DNA of 64,000 nucleotides, taken from positions 310,001-374,000 of the forward strand of contig CAVYON010000067.1 in the NCBI GenBank assembly GCA_963770035.1, given 5' to 3'. The notes under the pieces were generated by a model that saw only the letters and a program-made list of their open reading frames with translations, was not told where the DNA came from and ran no database searches. Positions 18,601 through 27,363 of the stretch are shown one piece after another. This stretch comes from Roseiarcus sp963770035 (GTDB taxonomy: Bacteria; Pseudomonadota; Alphaproteobacteria; Rhizobiales; Beijerinckiaceae). The position numbers and the translations under genes were made by a program. Numbering within the stretch: position 1 is the first letter of the stretch; every line of letters starts with the position of its first letter.

Positions 18601-19443
18601 GTGACGGAGGTGGCGGCGCGGAGGGCAGTGGCGATTGCGGTCGCGCCGAACGGCGGGCGCAAGACCAAGGCCGACCACCCTGAGCTGCCGACAACCGCCG
18701 AGGAGTTGGCGCGCACGGCCGCCGAATGTCTCGAGGCCGGCGCCGCCATGATCCACGTGCACGCACGCGGTCGCGACGGCGCGCATCTGCTCGATGCCGC
18801 CGCCTACCGGGCAGCGACTGCGGCCGTCTGCGCCGCGGTCGGCGACCGGCTTGTGGTGCAGGTCACCAGTGAGTTGATGGGACGTTACGAGCCAGCAGAG
18901 CAGATGGCGGTGATCGTGGAAACGAATCCGGAGGCGGTCTCGCTCGCCCTAAGGGAGCTCGCGCCCGAATCGCGGGACGAGCGGCCGTTCGTCGAGTTCC
19001 TCGCCGAGCTCAAGCGAATGCGGGTCTGGCCGCAGTTCATCCTCTACTCGCCGGAGGAGGCGGCCCGTCTCATGGGGATGCACAAGCGCGGTCTGATTCC
19101 CTTCGACGCCATAGCCGTCCTCTACGTTCTCGGACGTTTCACTTTGCTCAGGACCGCAGCGCCGTCCGATCTCCTGTCGTTTCTCGCCCCCGACGCGCCG
19201 CGTTTCGCCCACTGGAGCGTCTGTGCTTTCGGGCGCCGCGAGGCGGCCTGCGTCACGGCCGGGGCGCTGCTCGGGGGCCACGCGCGAGTCGGGTTCGAGA
19301 ACAATCTTGGGCTGCCGGGGGGAGAGCGCGCGACGTCCAACGCGGAACTCGTCGCCGTCGTCGCGCGGGCGCTCCACGGTCTCGGACTTCAGGCGCAGAC
19401 GGCCTCGGCGCTACGCGAGGACGTGGCGACGCTAATGCGCTGA
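18601..19443 (+). CDS. BKACE family beta-keto acid cleavage enzyme (DUF849)
   Basis: Zinc-dependent enzymes of this family cleave beta-keto acids with acetyl-CoA to give acetoacetate and an acyl-CoA. The protein starts at GTG 18601 (VTEVAARRAVAIAVAPNGG) and has a TIM-barrel pattern with the zinc-site AAMIHVHARGRDG, VQVTSELMGRYEP in place of the more usual NxTTG, and HARVGFENNLGLPGG near the end. At about 280 residues it is slightly shorter than average. It is divergent from the class III aminotransferase. The altered NxTTG segment may point to an unusual substrate. Confidence 0.83.
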   Translation: MTEVAARRAVAIAVAPNGGRKTKADHPELPTTAEELARTAAECLEAGAAMIHVHARGRDGAHLLDAAAYRAATAAVCAAVGDRLVVQVTSELMGRYEPAEQMAVIVETNPEAVSLALRELAPESRDERPFVEFLAELKRMRVWPQFILYSPEEAARLMGMHKRGLIPFDAIAVLYVLGRFTLLRTAAPSDLLSFLAPDAPRFAHWSVCAFGRREAACVTAGALLGGHARVGFENNLGLPGGERATSNAELVAVVARALHGLGLQAQTASALREDVATLMR

Positions 19444-19543
19444 ACCGCCGGCAGGCCCTCCGACGGGTCGATGGTTCAGCCTATGTCGCCAAACTGTTAG
19501 AAACCTGTGCGACGCCCGTGCGGTGGACATTGGAGAGCCGAGC

Positions 19544-20545
19544 TTGATCGTCGTCCACTATCCGGCGCCGGGACCGGTGCAGCCTGGGACTTTCGCGCGC
19601 AAGGCGCTCGGTCCGGGCGAGGAGGTTCCGGAAGGGACGATCTGGATCGACATGATCGAGCCGACCGTCGAGGAGGACCAAATGGTCCAGCGGTATATCG
19701 GCGCAGCGATCCCGACACGCTCCGATCCGGACTATGCGGAGCCGGCGGAATCCCATTACGCCGAGTACGGCGTCCGCTATCTCCAGGCGAGCGTGATCAG
19801 CGAGCCCGAGGACACGCCCGACGTGACCGACGTCACGTTCGTCGTCGCGCCAGCCGCGCTCGTCACCGTGCGCTACCATGCCTGCGAATCTTTCGACATC
19901 TTTGGGCAGAAGCTCGGCAAGGCGTCATCGCCGCCATCGCCGGATGCGGTCGCGATCGGGCTGGTCAACACTGCGATCAACCGCTCGGCGCAGGCGCTCA
20001 ATAAGGCGGGCGTCAGCCTCGACACCATCGCAAGCCGGGTGTTCCGCGCCAAGGACAATAAGGAGAACCGCAACCAGATCTATTCCGACACCCTGTGGGA
20101 TCTCGGCCGCGAGGACGAGAAGATCTCGAACCTGCGCGAAAGTATGGTGTCGATCGAGCGTCTGCTGCTGTTTCTGGCGGCGGATACGAACGGCGACGGG
20201 GCCAAGCCGGACAAGGCGCAGAAGGCGGTTCGGGCGGCGACGAAGACCGCGCTGCGCGACCTTCAGTCGCTCGAGGAGGACGCGAGCTTCAAGGCGCAGA
20301 AGGTGCAGTTTCTGCTCGACGCGACGCTCGGCCTGATCAATCTGGCGCAAAACGACATTATCAAGCTCTTCTCGGTGCTGGCGGTCATCTTCATGCCGCC
20401 GACCGTTATTGCCTCGATTTACGGCATGAATTTCAAGGTGATGCCCGAGCTCGAATGGAGTTTCGGCTATCCGATGGCGATCGTCCTGATGATCTGCGCG
20501 GCGGTGCTGCCTTACGTGTTCTTCCGCTGGAAGAAATGGCTCTGA
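19544..20545 (+). CDS. corA: CorA-type magnesium/cobalt transporter
   Basis: Pentameric Mg2+/Co2+ channel of the inner membrane. The cytoplasmic N-terminal domain is followed by a long stalk helix and two C-terminal membrane helices with the signature YGMNF after the first. The protein ends FFRWKKWL, as is usual. I prefer TTG 19544 (LIVVHYPAPGPVQPG), which has GGAGAG seven bases upstream; GTG 19523 is an in-frame alternative without a ribosome site. Encoded alone, convergent with the transglutaminase gene. Confidence 0.9.
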   Translation: MIVVHYPAPGPVQPGTFARKALGPGEEVPEGTIWIDMIEPTVEEDQMVQRYIGAAIPTRSDPDYAEPAESHYAEYGVRYLQASVISEPEDTPDVTDVTFVVAPAALVTVRYHACESFDIFGQKLGKASSPPSPDAVAIGLVNTAINRSAQALNKAGVSLDTIASRVFRAKDNKENRNQIYSDTLWDLGREDEKISNLRESMVSIERLLLFLAADTNGDGAKPDKAQKAVRAATKTALRDLQSLEEDASFKAQKVQFLLDATLGLINLAQNDIIKLFSVLAVIFMPPTVIASIYGMNFKVMPELEWSFGYPMAIVLMICAAVLPYVFFRWKKWL

Positions 20546-20585
20546 GCCGGCGCGGTCCGCGGCGCTACGCGGTCGGCGCTCCAGC

Positions 20586-21407
20586 TCAGCCCGAGACAAC
20601 GGAATCCGTCTCCTCGGTCACGACGCTGAACGCCTTGAGGACGTGCGGGCCAAAGGAGCTGACAAGCGGAATGTCGGCGGCGTCGCGTCCGCGTGCGATC
20701 AGGACGCGCCCGATGCGCGGCATGTTATGGCGCGCGTCGAAGGTTAGCCATCTGCCGCCGAGAAACACGTCGAACCAGGCGTTGAAATCCATCGGCGCCG
20801 GGTCCGGCGGCACGCCGATGTCGCCAAGATAGCCGTTGCAGTAGCGCGCCGGAATGTTCATGCAGCGGCAGAACGCGACCGCGAGATGCGCGAAATCGCG
20901 ACACACGCCGACACGTTCGACATAGGCTTCGTAGGCCGTGCGCGTCGCCCGGGCGCTCTCGTAGCCAAAGGCAATGTGGGAATTGACGAAATCGCAGATC
21001 GCCTGCACCCGCGCCCAGCCGGACGGCGCATGGCCGAAATGGTCCCAGGCGATCTGACTGAGCTTGTCGGTTTCGACATAGCGGCTGCCGACGAGATAGA
21101 GCAGCGTCTCGTTGGGCAGGTCGGCAACCGGGATTTCAGCTGCGTCCGCGACCACCGGATCGGGCAGACCGCTGACCTCGATGACGCCGGCGTTCGAGAT
21201 TGTGAGATCGCCGGCCGGCGCGTTAAATCGGCGGCAGCGATTGCCGAACACGTCCGCATAGAGCCACGACTCGACATGCGGCGTGGCGGCGAACGGCGTT
21301 TCCGCCCGCACCGCGGGCACGCAGGACGGATGCAGGTCGAGCTGGCAGATCATCGGCGTCGGGACGGCGCAGGTGAACGTCATCTCGTAGCCATAGCGGA
21401 TCAGCAT
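20586..21407 (-). CDS. transglutaminase-like cysteine protease family protein
   Basis: A 273-residue cytoplasmic protein starting MLIRYGYEMTFTCAVPTPM. An N-terminal beta domain typical of this group precedes the transglutaminase core. The catalytic Cys lies in RVGVCRDFAHLAVAFCR, followed by MNIPARYCNGYLGDI and the Asp region WLTFDARHNMPRIGR. The usual His of HAWxEV reads DFNAWFDVF, so the central residue of the triad is Asn here. Bacterial members cleave or cross-link peptides, but their substrates are mostly unknown. It converges on corA. Confidence 0.85.
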   Translation of the reverse strand: MLIRYGYEMTFTCAVPTPMICQLDLHPSCVPAVRAETPFAATPHVESWLYADVFGNRCRRFNAPAGDLTISNAGVIEVSGLPDPVVADAAEIPVADLPNETLLYLVGSRYVETDKLSQIAWDHFGHAPSGWARVQAICDFVNSHIAFGYESARATRTAYEAYVERVGVCRDFAHLAVAFCRCMNIPARYCNGYLGDIGVPPDPAPMDFNAWFDVFLGGRWLTFDARHNMPRIGRVLIARGRDAADIPLVSSFGPHVLKAFSVVTEETDSVVSG

Positions 21408-21677
21408 GGTTGGCCTCGGGTCTTGGCTTGGCGCGTAGGCTTACCGAAGATAGCGGCACGGATCTTTCAAGATCCAGATCTTTCCTCGGGCGCTTTAGCG
21501 CCACAAGCTATGCCGATCGATGACGTAGCCAGCATTAGGTATGCGCGCACGTCAGCGGCAATTGTGGATTTTACGTAGGCCATTGCAATCGCCGGCGGAA
21601 ACGGACAAGCGCCAAGCGCTCGAACTCGGACCCTGGTGTATGCCTTAATCGCGGTTTGCGTCATCGCAGGGGACCCC

Positions 21678-21884
21678 GTGATCCGCTGGCTCGCCGTGTT
21701 GCCTTTTCTCGGCATGCTGATCGGCCCGTTCTTCCTCAATCGGGTTGAGCCCCTTGTGCTGGGCATGCCGCTTCTGCTCGCGTGGCTTGTGATGTGGGTG
21801 GTGCTCACTTCGGCGATCATGGCGGTGATCTACGCTTTCGATCCCGCCAACCGCAGCGACGCCAGTGCAGGCGGCGACGCGTGA
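21678..21884 (+). CDS. DUF3311 small membrane protein
   Basis: A 68-residue protein with two hydrophobic helices (IRWLAVLPFLGMLIGPFF and LLLAWLVMWVVLTSAIMAVIYAF) around the conserved FLNRVEPLVLGMPL. DUF3311 proteins are encoded immediately before sodium:solute symporters and probably help assemble or regulate them. Its stop overlaps the GTG of the symporter by four bases (21881-21884), indicating translational coupling. GTG 21678 is favoured by AGGGG upstream; GTG 21636 would add 14 residues. Confidence 0.85.
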   Translation: MIRWLAVLPFLGMLIGPFFLNRVEPLVLGMPLLLAWLVMWVVLTSAIMAVIYAFDPANRSDASAGGDA

Positions 21885-23347
21885 ACCCGGCGCTCCTCAT
21901 CATCTTTGCCTTCGCCGCACTTGCGCTGGGGCTCGGCCTGCGAGCGTCCCACGGCAAGGATATGAACCTCGAGCAATGGACCGTAGCCGGTCGCGGCTTC
22001 GGTGCGGTCTTCGTCTTCCTGCTTTTGGCCGGGGAAATTTATACGACCTTTACCTTCCTGGGAGGCAGCGGCTGGGCCTACGGCAAGGGCGGCCCGACCT
22101 ATTACATCCTCTGCTACGGCAGCCTTGCCTACATCTTGTCCTACTGGCTGTTGCCGCCGATCTGGCGCTACGCCCGGGCTCACCGCCTGATTTCCCAGCC
22201 GCACTATTTCCGGCATAGGTACGGCAGCCCGGTCCTCGGCGGACTGGTTGCTCTCGTAGGAGTTGTGGCGCTGATCCCCTATCTGGTTCTCCAGTTCAAG
22301 GGCCTCGGCATCATCGTCTCGGCGAGCTCCGACGGGTCGATCTCGCCCAGCGTCGCGATCTGGATTGGCGCGGCGATCGTCACGGCCTACGTGATGGTGT
22401 CGGGCGTGCGAGGCTCGGCATGGAACGCGGTCGTCAAAGACACGCTGATCCTGCTGGTGGTCCTCTTCCTGGGCATCTACCTGCCGCTTCACCTTTACGG
22501 CGGATTCGGCGCGATGTTCAGCGCGATCGACGAGGCGAAGCCCGGTTTCCTCGGGCTTCCCGAGCGCGGCCAGAACGTGTTGTGGTTCACCTCCAGCGTT
22601 TTGCTCTCCGCGCTCGGCTTCTACATGTGGCCCCACTCGTTCGGTGCGGTCTACACGGCCCGGGACGAAAGCGTGTTCCGCAAGAACGCGATCGTCCTGC
22701 CGCTCTACCAGCTCATTCTGCTGTTCGTATTCTTTGTCGGATTCGCGGCCGTCCTCAAGGTTCCGGGCCTGAAGGGCGGTGAAGTGGATCTGGCGCTGTT
22801 CAAAATCTCGATCCAGACCTTCGACCCGTGGTTCGTCGGCGTCATCGGCGGCGCCGGCGTCTTGACCGCGCTGGTGCCGGGGTCGTTGATCCTGATGTCC
22901 GCAGCGACCCTGTTCGCCAACGACCTCGTCGCGCCGCTGGCCGGCGTCGCCAATCCCGATCGCATCGCGCTGATCGCGCGCGCCTCGGTTCCGATCTGGG
23001 CGCTGGTGGCCGTTTGGTTTGCGATCGGCGGCAACCAGACCATCGTGGCGCTCCTCTTGATGGGATACGCCTTCGTCACCCAGCTTTTTCCCGCGTTGAT
23101 CGCGAGCCTCATGCCGCGCAATCCGGTGAGCCCTGCCGGCGCCTTTGCAGGCATCGCCGCCGGCGTCGCGACGGTGGCCCTGACGACAACGCAGCACCTC
23201 ACGCTGACGAAGCTGCTGCCGTTTCTGCCCCCGGCTCTCGACGACGTGAACATCGGCATCGCCGCGCTCGTTCTCAACGTAGCCGTGCTCGTCGTCGTCA
23301 GCGCCGTCGTGCGCCAGCCGCGGCTCGAAACGGCGAAGCCCCACTAG
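21881..23347 (+). CDS. sodium:solute symporter (SSS family, monocarboxylate-type)
   Basis: Inner-membrane Na+-coupled carrier of about 488 residues and 13 helices, starting VNPALLIIFAFAALALGLGL. The motif FTFLGGSGWAYGKGGPTYY in helix 2-3 and GFYMWPHSFGAVYTARDE are typical of the MctP/YodF branch, which carries monocarboxylates such as lactate, pyruvate or amino acids. It overlaps the DUF3311 gene by four bases, which is the standard arrangement for this branch. The substrate is not known. Confidence 0.9.
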   Translation: MNPALLIIFAFAALALGLGLRASHGKDMNLEQWTVAGRGFGAVFVFLLLAGEIYTTFTFLGGSGWAYGKGGPTYYILCYGSLAYILSYWLLPPIWRYARAHRLISQPHYFRHRYGSPVLGGLVALVGVVALIPYLVLQFKGLGIIVSASSDGSISPSVAIWIGAAIVTAYVMVSGVRGSAWNAVVKDTLILLVVLFLGIYLPLHLYGGFGAMFSAIDEAKPGFLGLPERGQNVLWFTSSVLLSALGFYMWPHSFGAVYTARDESVFRKNAIVLPLYQLILLFVFFVGFAAVLKVPGLKGGEVDLALFKISIQTFDPWFVGVIGGAGVLTALVPGSLILMSAATLFANDLVAPLAGVANPDRIALIARASVPIWALVAVWFAIGGNQTIVALLLMGYAFVTQLFPALIASLMPRNPVSPAGAFAGIAAGVATVALTTTQHLTLTKLLPFLPPALDDVNIGIAALVLNVAVLVVVSAVVRQPRLETAKPH

Positions 23348-23469
23348 ACGCAAAGCGGAGCTGTGCCATCGGCCTGAGCAAGGTCCTCAGCGGTACCGCA
23401 TGCCTGCGACCAGGGGCGATAGTGCAGACGCCTTCGCCTTCCGCGCCGGTCCTGTTATGAGGAGCGTCT

Positions 23470-24222
23470 ATGGCTAGCCCTCGCCAGGCGCTGCGTGCGC
23501 CGTTCCTTGCTCAAAGCCGCCTCCCGCGAGTCGAATGGCTCGTCTCGCCGGGCCTGACCGGCTATGCCGAGGCACTGGCCGCGATGGAAGCGCGCGCCGA
23601 CGCCATTGCTGCAGGCCGCGCGTCCGAGCAGGTCTGGCTGCTCGAGCATCCGCCCCTCTACACGGCCGGCACGAGCGCCAGGGACGGAGACCTTCTTGAT
23701 CCGCGCTTCCCGGTTTTTCGGGCCGGCCGGGGCGGCCAGTTCACCTATCACGGGCCCGGACAGCGCGTGGCCTACGTGATGCTCGACCTTAGAAGCCGTC
23801 GGCCGGATGTGCGGGGCTATGTCGCCGCGCTCGAAGGCTGGCTGATCGCGGCCTTGGCCAGCCTCGGCGTCGAAGGCGAAACTCGCGAGGACAGGGTCGG
23901 CGTCTGGGTCGCCCGGCCCGACAAGCCGCTGGGCCTGAGCGGGATGGCCCCGGAAGACAAGATCGCCGCGATCGGCGTCCGGATCCGGCGCTGGACTTCC
24001 CTTCACGGCGTCGCGCTCAATGTCGCCCCGAACCTCTCCCACTTTTCCGGCATCGTCCCATGTGGGATCGCCGATGCCGATTACGGCGTGACCAGCCTCG
24101 CCGATCTCGGCTGCGCCGCGACCATGGCCGAAGCGGACGCGGCGCTCAAGGTCGCGTTCGAGGCCTGGTTCGGGCGGACGGTCACGGCCGCCAACTCGGC
24201 GTCCCTGCCCGCCCCGGCTTGA
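23470..24222 (+). CDS. lipB: octanoyl-[acyl-carrier-protein] transferase LipB
   Basis: Transfers octanoate from acyl-carrier protein to the lipoyl domains of 2-oxoacid dehydrogenases and the glycine cleavage H protein, the first step of lipoate biosynthesis. The 250-residue protein has RGGQFTYHGPGQRVAYVMLD, the catalytic Lys in EDKIAAIGVRIRRW and the catalytic Cys in FSGIVPCGIADADYGVT. ATGAGGAGCGTCT before ATG 23470 is a good ribosome site. The lipoyl-bearing E2 at 54-55 kb would be one of its clients. Confidence 0.95.
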   Translation: MASPRQALRAPFLAQSRLPRVEWLVSPGLTGYAEALAAMEARADAIAAGRASEQVWLLEHPPLYTAGTSARDGDLLDPRFPVFRAGRGGQFTYHGPGQRVAYVMLDLRSRRPDVRGYVAALEGWLIAALASLGVEGETREDRVGVWVARPDKPLGLSGMAPEDKIAAIGVRIRRWTSLHGVALNVAPNLSHFSGIVPCGIADADYGVTSLADLGCAATMAEADAALKVAFEAWFGRTVTAANSASLPAPA

Positions 24223-24226
24223 GACG

Positions 24227-25510
24227 ATGGGCCTTCCTGCGTCGATGCTGGCCCGGCGGTCGTTCTGGCCACGCGCTTATGCGCGCCGTCGGCTCGGGAC
24301 CGAGCGCCTCGCCGCCCTCGCCCCGCTGCATTACGCCCTGGTCGGCGAACGCCAGGGGTTTCGTCCCAACGGCTTTTTCGATCCGCACTTCTATCGCGAG
24401 CGCGCGGGCTTCAGCGGCGGCGCGACTGACCTCCTCGCTCGTTACTTTGCGCGACCGGATGGCCCCGATCCCTCCACCGAGTTCGATGGCCTCTGGTACG
24501 CCGCGCAAAATCCGGACTGGCGCGCGAGCCACCCCCATCCGTTGCTGCACTTTCTCGAGGTGGGTCTGCCGAACGGTCGCCGACCGCGGGCCGATATCGA
24601 CATGGGTTTCGTGCGCGACGTCATCCGCGGCCGGGGCCGGTCGATGGAGGAGGCCGCAATGCGCGTCTTCGATCCGAAGCCGCGCGACGGAGACATGAGG
24701 CCGCCGCTGACCCGCGAGGAGCTTCGGGCGCGGCAGGAGCAATTCTACGCCGACGGCCGCCTCAGGATCGAGCGGGAGGCTCCCGCAGGCGCGCGCAACC
24801 GTCTCGTCTTCGTGCAGTGCGGCCGAGGCTTCGACGCGCCGTGGCTTGACGAGCCGCGCAGCTTCGACGTTCTCCTCAATTGCTACGACCAGAGTTCCGC
24901 CAGTCCACACGCCGATGCGGTCGTGTTTCAGGCGGGGACCAAGACGACGGCGATCCGCCGCCTTCTCGCCGAGCGTCCCGACTGTCTTTTGCGCTACGAG
25001 GCGGCGCTGTTCCTGGACGACGACATCGAGGTCGGCGCGAATGACATCGAAGCGCTGTTCGCCGCGATGGCGGCGGAGCGGCTCGACCTCGCCCAGCCTG
25101 CGCTGACCGCCGACTCCGAGTGCGCATGGCCGTTTCTCAAGCGCCCCGAGGCGCCGAACCGAGTGTTCCAGGCGTCGACGGTCGAAATCATGGCGCCTCT
25201 GATGACGCGCCGGGCGCTCAAGGCCGCCGGTTCGGCGTTCTCAGAGACGGTCAGCGGCTGGGGGACCGATCTCCTGCTCGGCCCAGCGGTGCGCAACGCG
25301 TTCGGACCGGGGAGCGTCGGCGTCATCGGGTCGGTCGCGGTCCGGCACGCGCGCAAGGTCGATCTGTCCGGCGGCGCGTACTACGCCTTTCTGCGCCGCT
25401 ACGGAATCGATCCGGCGCACGAGGCCAACCGGGTCGTCGTCGATTTCGGGGTCGAACGCCACCTGCGGTTGCTAGCGCCCGGGGAACCAGGCCCGACCTG
25501 CTCCCTCTGA
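24227..25510 (+). CDS. DUF707 domain protein (glycosyltransferase-like)
   Basis: A 427-residue soluble protein. The N-terminal 150 residues contain the repeat-like pattern FDPHFYRERAGF...FDGLWYAAQNPDW and PLLHFLEVGLPNGRRP, which often precedes cell-surface glycosyltransferases. The C-terminal part follows DUF707: RNRLVFVQCGRGFD, the acidic LFLDDDIEV, DLAQPALTADSE, STVEIMAPLMTRRAL and ETVSGWGTDLLLGP. The DDD motif is DxD-like, suggesting nucleotide-sugar binding. It starts four bases after lipB but shares no obvious function with it. Confidence 0.78.
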   Translation: MGLPASMLARRSFWPRAYARRRLGTERLAALAPLHYALVGERQGFRPNGFFDPHFYRERAGFSGGATDLLARYFARPDGPDPSTEFDGLWYAAQNPDWRASHPHPLLHFLEVGLPNGRRPRADIDMGFVRDVIRGRGRSMEEAAMRVFDPKPRDGDMRPPLTREELRARQEQFYADGRLRIEREAPAGARNRLVFVQCGRGFDAPWLDEPRSFDVLLNCYDQSSASPHADAVVFQAGTKTTAIRRLLAERPDCLLRYEAALFLDDDIEVGANDIEALFAAMAAERLDLAQPALTADSECAWPFLKRPEAPNRVFQASTVEIMAPLMTRRALKAAGSAFSETVSGWGTDLLLGPAVRNAFGPGSVGVIGSVAVRHARKVDLSGGAYYAFLRRYGIDPAHEANRVVVDFGVERHLRLLAPGEPGPTCSL

Positions 25511-25729
25511 CCTCGAGACCGCGGCCGGTCGCTCCGTCGCGTCGGAATTCGTTCCAAACGGGTCTCGAAGTGGCGCGCCACTCAGGACCAAGCTGCGAAG
25601 CAGCAAACACCTATGTGATTGAAATTACGATAAGGTTTTTTGTGACGGCGGCGGAGGGCAGCGTCGGCGGGCGATAGCCCGGCGGGCGCGGCCGTGACCG
25701 CGTTTGGATCGAAACGAGCGGGGAATGAA

Positions 25730-25754
25730 GCCCCGCCCGGGATGCGAGCGGGGC
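25730..25754 (-). terminator. GC-rich hairpin behind the DUF736 remnant
   Basis: GCCCCGC ... GCGGGGC forms a 7-bp stem immediately downstream of the DUF736 remnant on the minus strand. The equivalent hairpin in the right repeat copy (34448-34475) is longer. No clear U-tract follows. Confidence 0.45.
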
Positions 25755-25770
25755 GTTGGCGCCGATTGCT

Positions 25771-25860
25771 CGGCGTTGGCCTTGCGGCTGCGGGACCAGA
25801 TCAGCGAGTAGCCGGCGCCGTCTTCCCCGTCGAGCAGGTTCGCGTATATCGAAGTCGGCT
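25771..25860 (-). pseudogene. DUF736 C-terminal remnant (left repeat copy)
   Basis: On the minus strand the frame reads PTSIYANLLDGEDGAGYSLI followed by WSRSRKANAE, the conserved end of DUF736 proteins. Everything upstream is missing, cut off about 40 bp from the stop of the MarR gene. The stop codon seen in the right copy (Asp-TGA) is replaced by Glu-Gln, so the frame runs on into the hairpin. A broken relic that marks the left edge of the island. Confidence 0.75.
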
Positions 25861-25906
25861 CACGAACCTTCCGGCTATTTCGACTCCGGCGATGCAGTAC
25901 TCGCCC

Positions 25907-26434
25907 CTATTCTGCGTCGTTCTCGACGGCGTTGGTCGTCGCGGCCGCGTCCAACCGTTGCATATTCTCGAGGATATTGAGGAGATAATGCAACATTCTC
26001 GCCATGTCGTTGATGGAGAAGTCGGCAAGAACTTGCTGGTAGTAGGCGTGGATCTTCGGGAGAGCGAGGACCTGCCAAACGTGGCGGCCTGCGTCGGTCA
26101 TCGTCACCAGTCTCGACCTGCGGTCGCGCGGATCCGGAGCCATGGCGATGTGGCCGTCGCGCTCCATGCGGCTGAGCAGGCCAGTGATATTCTGCCGACT
26201 GACCATCAGATACTTCGCCAGATCGCCGACGCTAACGCCGCCTCGGGCGGACTTTCGAGAAAGTGCGCCGAGGACGGCCCATTGCTGGGTCGTGAGGCCT
26301 TCCGCCTCGACCGCGCGGCTTCCCGTTTTATGCAACATATTTGCGCATTGATAGAGCCGAAAGAACAATCTATTTCCCATTTCGGTTTTCGCCGCTGCGG
26401 CGTTGTCGCCAGACATGCCATATTTCTCGTCCAT
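25907..26434 (-). CDS. badR: MarR family regulator, BadR-like
   Basis: Winged-helix repressor of 175 residues starting MDEKYGMSGDNAAAAKTEM, with AGAGGGAAA upstream of ATG 26434. The DNA-binding region is GVSVGDLAKYLMVSRQNITG followed by the wing GHIAMAPDPRDRRSRLVTMT. In Rhodopseudomonas palustris BadR represses the cyclohexanecarboxylate genes next to it and responds to a pathway CoA thioester; this gene sits divergent from badH in the same way. A dyad at 26465-26482 in the shared intergenic region is a candidate operator. The assignment to BadR rests on family and position. Confidence 0.82.
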   Translation of the reverse strand: MDEKYGMSGDNAAAAKTEMGNRLFFRLYQCANMLHKTGSRAVEAEGLTTQQWAVLGALSRKSARGGVSVGDLAKYLMVSRQNITGLLSRMERDGHIAMAPDPRDRRSRLVTMTDAGRHVWQVLALPKIHAYYQQVLADFSINDMARMLHYLLNILENMQRLDAAATTNAVENDAE

Positions 26435-26464
26435 TTTCCCTCTTGCGACGCGCACGCCTCGCTG

Positions 26465-26482
26465 ATATATACGACAATATAT
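26465..26482. promoter_or_regulatory. candidate BadR operator
   Basis: ATATAT-ACGACA-ATATAT is an A/T-rich interrupted dyad in the 133-bp gap between the divergent badR and badH genes, in otherwise GC-rich DNA. MarR proteins bind dyads of about this size. It lies 31 bp before the badR start, where it could block both promoters. Confidence 0.4.
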
Positions 26483-26567
26483 TTCTACATATGAGGTAAC
26501 CGTAGTCCAGATTCTGTCATAAATTCGCGTCAGTCGCAATACCTAACCCGCAGAGAGGAAGACAAAA

Positions 26568-27335
26568 ATGGTTCGGTTCGCTGGAAAGGTCGTCGTGGTC
26601 ACCGGCGGTGGCGGCGGCATCGGCGGCGCGGCCTGCCGCAGGTTCGCGCGCGAAGGCGCCAAGGTCGCAGTGCTCGACCTCAATCTCGAAGCGGCAAAGA
26701 AGGTCGTTGCCGAAATTCACGCCGCCGGCGGGGTTGCCGAAGCCTTCGTCTGCGACATCGCCAACCGGACCCAAGTCGATGCGGCCGTCGCCGGCGTCGA
26801 GGCCAAGCTCGGCCCGATCGATGTCCTCGTCAACAATGCCGGCTGGGATGTGTTCCGCCCGTTTGTTAAAACCGAGCCGACACAATGGGAGAAGCTCATC
26901 GCCGTCAATCTCACCGGCGCGCTTCACATGCATCACGCCGTGCTGCCCGGAATGGCGGCGCGCAAGGCGGGTCGAATCGTCAATATCGCCTCCGACGCCG
27001 CGCGCGTCGGCTCTTCGGGTGAAGCCGTCTACGCCGCCTGCAAGGGCGGGCTGGTTGCCTTTTCCAAGACCATCGCCCGCGAACATTCGCGCCACGGGAT
27101 CACCGTCAATGTCGTTTGCCCCGGGCCGACCGACACGGCGCTATTCGCCGAATACAAGGAAGGCGCCGGCAATCCGGAGAAGCTGATGGAAGCCTTCACG
27201 CGCTCCATTCCGCTCGGTCGCATCGGGCGGCCTGACGACCTGCCAGGCGCGATCCTGTTCTTCGCCAGTGACGACGCCGCCTTCGTCACGGGCCAAGTGC
27301 TCAGCGTCTCCGGCGGCCTGACAATGAACGGCTGA
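26568..27335 (+). CDS. badH: 2-hydroxycyclohexanecarboxyl-CoA dehydrogenase (BadH)
   Basis: Short-chain dehydrogenase that oxidises 2-hydroxycyclohexanecarboxyl-CoA to the 2-keto form with NAD+. The 255-residue protein has the cofactor motif TGGGGGIGG, NNAG at about 89-92, and the catalytic Ser142, Tyr155 and Lys159 (YAACKGG). It is the first gene of the plus-strand series badH-badI-aliB-aliA-badK, the same set as in Rhodopseudomonas palustris. AGAGAGGAAG precedes ATG 26568. Specific assignment follows from the gene context together with the SDR fold. Confidence 0.9.
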   Translation: MVRFAGKVVVVTGGGGGIGGAACRRFAREGAKVAVLDLNLEAAKKVVAEIHAAGGVAEAFVCDIANRTQVDAAVAGVEAKLGPIDVLVNNAGWDVFRPFVKTEPTQWEKLIAVNLTGALHMHHAVLPGMAARKAGRIVNIASDAARVGSSGEAVYAACKGGLVAFSKTIAREHSRHGITVNVVCPGPTDTALFAEYKEGAGNPEKLMEAFTRSIPLGRIGRPDDLPGAILFFASDDAAFVTGQVLSVSGGLTMNG

Positions 27336-27363
27336 ACCGGAAATGGCACAAGGGAGCAGACAC

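Larger units (their letters stand above)
25603..25865. repeat. direct repeat, left copy (DUF736 tail and downstream DNA)
   Basis: About 260 bp similar to 34291-34590 in the same orientation. Shared features in order: the (A/G)CACCTATG...ATTGAAATT stretch, GCAGCGTCGGC, CGCGGCCGTG..CGCG, TTGGATCGAAAC, a GC-rich hairpin, and the end of a DUF736 gene on the minus strand. Together the two copies flank the alicyclic-acid gene island. The copies differ at many positions, so duplication is not recent. Confidence 0.75.
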
